Origin: Rhodobacteraceae bacterium UBA1943
GTDB taxonomy: Bacteria; Pseudomonadota; Alphaproteobacteria; Rhodobacterales; Rhodobacteraceae
Direction of reading: 5' to 3'
Assembly (NCBI GenBank): GCA_002336845.1
Contig: DDEX01000096.1
Coordinates: forward strand, 6,693-16,249
DNA length: 9,557 bases
This document shows positions 6,147 to 9,557 of this stretch, piece by piece (the stretch's first letter is position 1; the number at the start of each line of letters is the position of its first letter). The translations under genes and the position numbers were made by a program. The notes under the pieces are model-generated. The model made no database searches. It was not told where the DNA came from and worked only from the letters and a program-made list of their open reading frames with translations.

Positions 6147-7766
6147 TCAGGCGCAAGCCCGTTCCGACAGCAGGAACTGTGCCGCGCGTTCGGCAATCAT
6201 GATCGTCGGGGCATTGGTGTTGCCGCTGATCAGGCGAGGCATGACCGAGGCATCGACCACCCGCAGCCCGTCGATCCCGCGCACCCTGAGCTGAGGGTCC
6301 ACCACCGATGCCGGATCGTCCCCCATGCGGCAGGTGCCCACGGGGTGATAGATTGTATCGGCCCGGGTACGGATATGGCGCTCCCAGTCGGCATCGGTCA
6401 ATCCGGCATGGGTGCCGAACATCTCGGTATGCAGATAGGGCGCCATTGCAGGCTGCATCATCAGATGCCGCGTCAGTTTTGCCCCGGCAATAGTGGTGGC
6501 CAGGTCGCGCGGGTCTGACAGAAACCCTGGATCAATCGCCGGGACGGCAAACGCGTCGGGCGTGGCCAACCGCACCTGCCCGCGCGAATGGGGGCGCAAG
6601 GTGCAGACATGGCAGCACAGCCCATGCCCCAGATGCAGCTTGCGGGCATGGTCATCGACAATGCCGATAACGAAGTGCAACTGCACGTCGGGCCGGTCCA
6701 ACGCCGGATCGGTTTTCAGAAACCCCGCCCCTTCGGCAAAAGGCGTGGCCAGCATCCCCTGCCCGGTCCTGCGCCACATGCGGGCATGTTTCAGCAAGCC
6801 CAGCCCTGCGCGCAGGCCGAGACCGAAATTGTCACGATCGCGACTGCGCCAGGACAGGATGAAATCCAGATGGTCCTGAAGGTTGGCACCCACCTGCGGG
6901 CTGTCATGGCGCACCGTGATGCCCATGTGTTGCAGATGATGCGCCGGGCCGATGCCCGACAGCATCAAAAGCTGCGGCGACCCGAAGGCGCCTGCCGAAA
7001 GGATCACCTCGCGCCGGGCGCTTGCGCGGCGGTCTTGCCCGCCTTGCCGATAGGTCAGGCCTGTCGCCCTGCGCCCTGCAAACGTGAGGCCAGTTGCCTG
7101 CGCGCCGGTAATGACCTTCAGGTTCGCGCGTGCCATCACCGGATGCAGATAGGCCGCCGCTGCCGAGCACCGCTCTCCACGCCGGGCCTCATCATGAAAC
7201 TGGGTGACCTGATAAAGGCCGACGCCATGGTTGTCGCCGGTGTTGAAATCTTTCCGCAAGGGATGACCGGCCTGCTGGCCCGCCTGAACAAAAGCGCGCG
7301 ACACCGGACGCGGGCTTTGCTGGTCGGTAACCTGCAACGGCCCCGCATCGCCGTGAAAAGCATCCGCTCCGCGCGCATTGTTCTCGCTGCGCATAAACCA
7401 TGGCAGCACATCCTGCCAGCCCCAACCCGGAACCTGCCAATCGTCGTAGTCCTGCTGCTGTCCGCGGACATACAGCATGGCATTGATAGAAGATGAGCCG
7501 CCCAGGCAGCGCCCGCGCGGCTGATAGCCCCGGCGACCGTTCAGCCCCGGCTGCGGCACCGTCTGATAGGCCCAGTTGTTGATGCGCGGCCGGCTTGGCA
7601 GCATCGCGACGGTGCCGGCAGGCAGTCTGACCAGCAGACCATCCCCTCGTCCTCCAGCCTCGATCAGGCAGACGGTGATGCGGGGATCCTCGCTCAACCG
7701 GGCGGCCAGAACCGAGCCCGCCGAGCCGCCGCCCGCAATCACATAGTCGAAGGTTTCGCCATCCAT
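6147..7766 (-). CDS. GMC-family FAD-dependent oxidoreductase (choline/alcohol dehydrogenase-like)
   Basis: The product (539 residues) is a glucose-methanol-choline family flavoprotein that would oxidise an alcohol, polyol or sugar hydroxyl using FAD. The FAD-binding GGGSAG is at 12-17, with the ribose-binding Glu36 in LIEAGG. GMC signature 1 spans about 82-105 (RGRCLGGSSSINAMLYVRG), and signature 2 spans 259-274 (GAFGSPQLLMLSGIGP). The catalytic pair is His474 in YHPVGTCRMG and Asn518 in GNTNAPT. Length and motifs are complete, so it should be active. ATG 7766 is supported by GGAGGG 5 nt upstream. It resembles the BetA/AlkJ branch, but the betaine genes expected around a true betA are absent, so I assign no symbol. 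Its position after a lactonase and two galactonate-pathway genes suggests, without proving, that it oxidises a sugar or polyol feeding that pathway. Confidence 0.9.
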   Translation of the reverse strand: MDGETFDYVIAGGGSAGSVLAARLSEDPRITVCLIEAGGRGDGLLVRLPAGTVAMLPSRPRINNWAYQTVPQPGLNGRRGYQPRGRCLGGSSSINAMLYVRGQQQDYDDWQVPGWGWQDVLPWFMRSENNARGADAFHGDAGPLQVTDQQSPRPVSRAFVQAGQQAGHPLRKDFNTGDNHGVGLYQVTQFHDEARRGERCSAAAAYLHPVMARANLKVITGAQATGLTFAGRRATGLTYRQGGQDRRASARREVILSAGAFGSPQLLMLSGIGPAHHLQHMGITVRHDSPQVGANLQDHLDFILSWRSRDRDNFGLGLRAGLGLLKHARMWRRTGQGMLATPFAEGAGFLKTDPALDRPDVQLHFVIGIVDDHARKLHLGHGLCCHVCTLRPHSRGQVRLATPDAFAVPAIDPGFLSDPRDLATTIAGAKLTRHLMMQPAMAPYLHTEMFGTHAGLTDADWERHIRTRADTIYHPVGTCRMGDDPASVVDPQLRVRGIDGLRVVDASVMPRLISGNTNAPTIMIAERAAQFLLSERACA

Positions 7767-7819
7767 ATCCGCCCTCCCCTGCGGCTATGCCCGGCGGACA
7801 TGCTAGAAGGCGCGACACT

Positions 7820-7843
7820 AGCGAGAGAAGGGGCAGTCTCGCT
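7820..7843 (-). repeat. Intercistronic inverted repeat in the lactonase-GMC gap
   Basis: AGCGAGA (7820-7826) and TCTCGCT (7837-7843) form a 7-bp perfect stem with a 10-nt loop, 13 nt after the lactonase stop in the direction of transcription. No T tract follows, so it is not a clear terminator. It could attenuate or stabilise the mRNA between the sugar genes and the GMC gene. Closer to the GMC start, TCCGCC (7768-7773) and GGCGGA (7793-7798) can also pair, overlapping the edge of the ribosome binding site. Confidence 0.45.
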
Positions 7844-7856
7844 CCCTGCCGCCACG

Positions 7857-8708
7857 TCACAACAGAACGCGATGCTCTGGCTGACCGCGTGCAATGTTGG
7901 TGGCGGCAAACACTTTGCCTGACTGCGGATTGGCCGCGCGCGCCGCGGCGTCCAGCCCCTCTTGCGCCGAGGTGCAGAACAGCGTCGTCAGATCCGGGCC
8001 GCCAAAGGCCGGGCAGGAGGTGTGGGGGGCATCGAATTCGACCGTCCGCACCAGCGCGCCGTCGGGCGCATAGGCCGCAACCCGACCTGCCCCCCATTGC
8101 GCCATCCACAACAGCCCCGCCGCATCAACCACCGCGCCATCGGGGTTCAGGCCCTGGGGTGCAAGATCAAGGAACAGGTCCGGCTTGCCCAGCGGCCACC
8201 CCGCAGGGTCCAACGCCACCCGCCAAACCTTGCCAACCGCCGTATCGGCGAAATGCGCGGTGCGGCCGTCGGGGGCAAAGCTGATCGCATTGCTGATCGA
8301 AATGCCGGGAAACAGCCGACGCAGCTCCCCTTTGTAAAAGCGCCAGATCGATCCTGCCCCCGGCTGGGCCTGTTTTCCCATCGTGCCGATCCAGAACCCG
8401 CCCTGCGGATCGGCCCGCCCGTCGTTCGACCGTGTATCAGGGCGATCCGCCTCCAGCGGAGTTACCTCGTCGCGGCTGCCGTCTTGCAGGTTGAATCGCG
8501 TCAACGCCGTTTCCGAGGCGATCAGCAACGTGTCATCATCAATCCATCCCGCGGCCGACACCCGCCCGGCAAACCGCCACTCCTGCTGGCCCGTCGCATC
8601 GCGCGACATCATTCGGTTGTTCAGAATATCAAACCAGAACAACTGGCTACGGCCAGGGTGCCACAATGGCCCCTCGCCCAGTTCACAGGCGCGATCATCA
8701 AAGATCAT
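7857..8708 (-). CDS. SMP-30/gluconolactonase-family sugar lactonase
   Basis: This is a six-bladed beta-propeller lactonase (283 residues) that would hydrolyse an aldonolactone to the open aldonic acid in the cytoplasm. The four metal ligands of the family are visible: Glu12 in LGEGPLW, Asn95 in TRSNDGRADPQGGFWIGTM, Asn140 in ISNAISFAPDG, and Asp190 in NPDGAVVDAAG. The start (ATG 8708) overlaps the dgoA stop by 4 nt (ATGA), indicating translational coupling and a shared pathway. With dgoK and dgoA alongside, the likely substrate is D-galactono-1,4-lactone (or another galactonate-type lactone), but SMP-30 specificity cannot be read from sequence; gluconolactone or arabinonolactone remain possible. 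No signal peptide is seen. Confidence 0.9.
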   Translation of the reverse strand: MIFDDRACELGEGPLWHPGRSQLFWFDILNNRMMSRDATGQQEWRFAGRVSAAGWIDDDTLLIASETALTRFNLQDGSRDEVTPLEADRPDTRSNDGRADPQGGFWIGTMGKQAQPGAGSIWRFYKGELRRLFPGISISNAISFAPDGRTAHFADTAVGKVWRVALDPAGWPLGKPDLFLDLAPQGLNPDGAVVDAAGLLWMAQWGAGRVAAYAPDGALVRTVEFDAPHTSCPAFGGPDLTTLFCTSAQEGLDAAARAANPQSGKVFAATNIARGQPEHRVLL

Positions 8709-9325
8709 GTCCGCACCCCGTTCTGCGCCCCATCATAGGCCGCGACGATGGCCGTTGCGCGCGTGGAAACCTCTGCCGCAGAAAGACCGGGCGTATAAAG
8801 CGCGGTGCCGATGCCAAACCCATCCGCCCCGGCGCGCAACCAATCGGCAAAATTCGACGGCCCCGCCCCCCCCACAGCATAGACCTGGCAACCCTTGGGC
8901 AGAACGGCGCGGATCGCCTTGACGCCTTCTGGTCCGATCAACGAGGCGGGGAATATCTTCAGCCCGTCCGCACCGGCCTTCAGCGCGCCGAAACATTCGG
9001 TGGGTGTCATCACGCCCGGCCACGAGTCCATCCCCGCAGCCTTTGTAGCGCGAATGACGTCGGCATCGAAATTGGGTGAAACGATCAGCCGCCCCCCGGC
9101 ATCGGCCACTTCCTGCACATCGCGCACCGTCAGCACCGTACCCGCGCCGATTTGCGCCGCTGCGCCAAAGGCCTTGGCCATGGCGGCGATCGATGTGACC
9201 GGATGGGGCGAGTTCAATGGCACCTCGATCCGGGTAATGCCTGCGGCGATCAGCACTTCGGCTACAGGCAACGCCTCGGCCGGGGTGATGCCGCGCAGAA
9301 TCGCAATGAGGGGGCGGTGGGTCAT
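8705..9325 (-). CDS. dgoA: 2-dehydro-3-deoxy-6-phosphogalactonate aldolase
   Basis: DgoA cleaves 2-keto-3-deoxy-6-phosphogalactonate to pyruvate and glyceraldehyde 3-phosphate, the last step of the De Ley-Doudoroff galactonate route; it is a cytoplasmic class I aldolase. The product (206 residues, close to E. coli DgoA) reads along the family pattern: PLIAILRGITPAEAL, catalytic Glu34 in RIEVPLNSP, GAGTVL, IVSPN, PGVMTPTE, Schiff-base Lys123 in GLKIFPAS, and AVGGAGPSNFADW. The IEVPLNSP and LKIFPAS forms favour the galactonate enzyme over the gluconate (Eda) type. The start is ATG 9325, preceded by AAAGGA with a 6-nt spacer; an upstream in-frame ATG at 9382 lies inside dgoK and adds an unrelated N-terminus. 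The ribosome binding site overlaps the dgoK TAA. Confidence 0.93.
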   Translation of the reverse strand: MTHRPLIAILRGITPAEALPVAEVLIAAGITRIEVPLNSPHPVTSIAAMAKAFGAAAQIGAGTVLTVRDVQEVADAGGRLIVSPNFDADVIRATKAAGMDSWPGVMTPTECFGALKAGADGLKIFPASLIGPEGVKAIRAVLPKGCQVYAVGGAGPSNFADWLRAGADGFGIGTALYTPGLSAAEVSTRATAIVAAYDGAQNGVRT

Positions 9326-9331
9326 CAAGTG

Positions 9332-9338
9332 TCCTTTA
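9332..9338 (-). promoter_or_regulatory. dgoA ribosome binding site overlapping the dgoK stop
   Basis: On the - strand, TAAAGGA combines the dgoK stop codon (9338-9336) with AAAGGA (9337-9332), 6 nt before the dgoA ATG. Terminating dgoK ribosomes would cover the dgoA initiation site, which implies coupled translation. Confidence 0.75.
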
Positions 9339-9557
9339 CGGGCGTGCCGCGGCCAGACCTGCCAAGGTACAGGCGGTCGCATCCAAAGTTTCGGCGGTTA
9401 CGCCCTGCGTGGCAAGGGCGCGGGCATAGCTGGATTGGAGGGCGGCCCCGCCAACCAGAGCGACCCGTTGGCCCAGCCAATAGGGTCGCGCGGCGGCCAG
9501 TTCAGCGCCGATCAGCAGCCCGGACAGGCGGGCACGAACGGCGGCCGGGGTCAACCC
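9336..9557 (-). CDS. dgoK: 2-dehydro-3-deoxygalactonokinase, C-terminal end
   Basis: Only the last 73 codons are present; the gene continues beyond the window. DgoK phosphorylates 2-keto-3-deoxygalactonate at C6 with ATP, making the substrate of DgoA. The visible tail carries the family's LSGLLIGAELAAA segment, the VALVGGAALQSSYARAL sugar-kinase strand-helix element, and a closing TLAGLAAARP; these agree with DgoK C-termini. The gene ends 10 nt before dgoA. Identification leans on both this short match and the adjacent aldolase, so it is somewhat less certain than dgoA. Confidence 0.82.
   Translation of the reverse strand, partial: GLTPAAVRARLSGLLIGAELAAARPYWLGQRVALVGGAALQSSYARALATQGVTAETLDATACTLAGLAAARP

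Noticed and set aside
6588..7496. Long + strand open frame (302 codons) opposite the GMC gene
   Set aside because: It is antisense to a gene with complete GMC motifs, its translation shows no recognisable domain and has the Arg/Ala/Pro-rich composition of a GC-rich shadow frame.
7962..8738. + strand open frame (258 codons) opposite the lactonase
   Set aside because: It is antisense to a gene whose four metal ligands are all conserved, and the translation is low complexity and Arg/Pro-rich.

Overview
The window looks like chromosomal DNA from a GC-rich alphaproteobacterium, most likely of the Rhodobacter/Paracoccus type (Rhodobacterales). The basis is codon use and gene content: leucine genes interspersed with an exported EEP-fold protein, a DUF2167 protein, and a De Ley-Doudoroff galactonate cluster. 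No taxonomic search was possible. I see no mobile element, CRISPR array, tRNA or rRNA.

Left part, all on the + strand (1-4583): the 3' end of leuD and a strong intrinsic terminator come first. Then follow an unrecognised six-helix membrane protein and a probable exported endonuclease/exonuclease/phosphatase-fold (EEP) protein whose reading frame overlaps it. Next is complete leuB with its own probable promoter, and then a DUF2167 membrane-anchored periplasmic protein. LeuD and LeuB act in consecutive steps of leucine biosynthesis. The two genes between them have no evident role in that pathway, and the EEP protein lacks several residues expected for catalysis.

Right part, all on the - strand (9557 down to 4605): the order of transcription is dgoK (3' end only), dgoA, an SMP-30/gluconolactonase-like lactonase, a GMC-family FAD oxidoreductase, and a Na/Pi-cotransporter-family membrane protein with a PhoU-like tail. 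The first three are tightly packed (10-nt gap, then a 4-nt ATGA overlap). They fit lactone hydrolysis, phosphorylation of 2-keto-3-deoxygalactonate, and aldol cleavage to pyruvate and glyceraldehyde 3-phosphate. The GMC gene follows after 90 nt containing a hairpin, and the transporter after another 30 nt. The two blocks converge with only 21 nt between the stops at 4583 and 4605.

The most striking non-coding signal is a long, nearly continuous hairpin at 3642-3689, just upstream of and including the start codon of the DUF2167 gene. It would bury both the ribosome binding site and the AUG in any transcript reading through from leuB. A plausible promoter lies over its 5' arm, so a transcript from that promoter would escape the structure. 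A weaker inverted repeat with the same geometry is seen at leuB.
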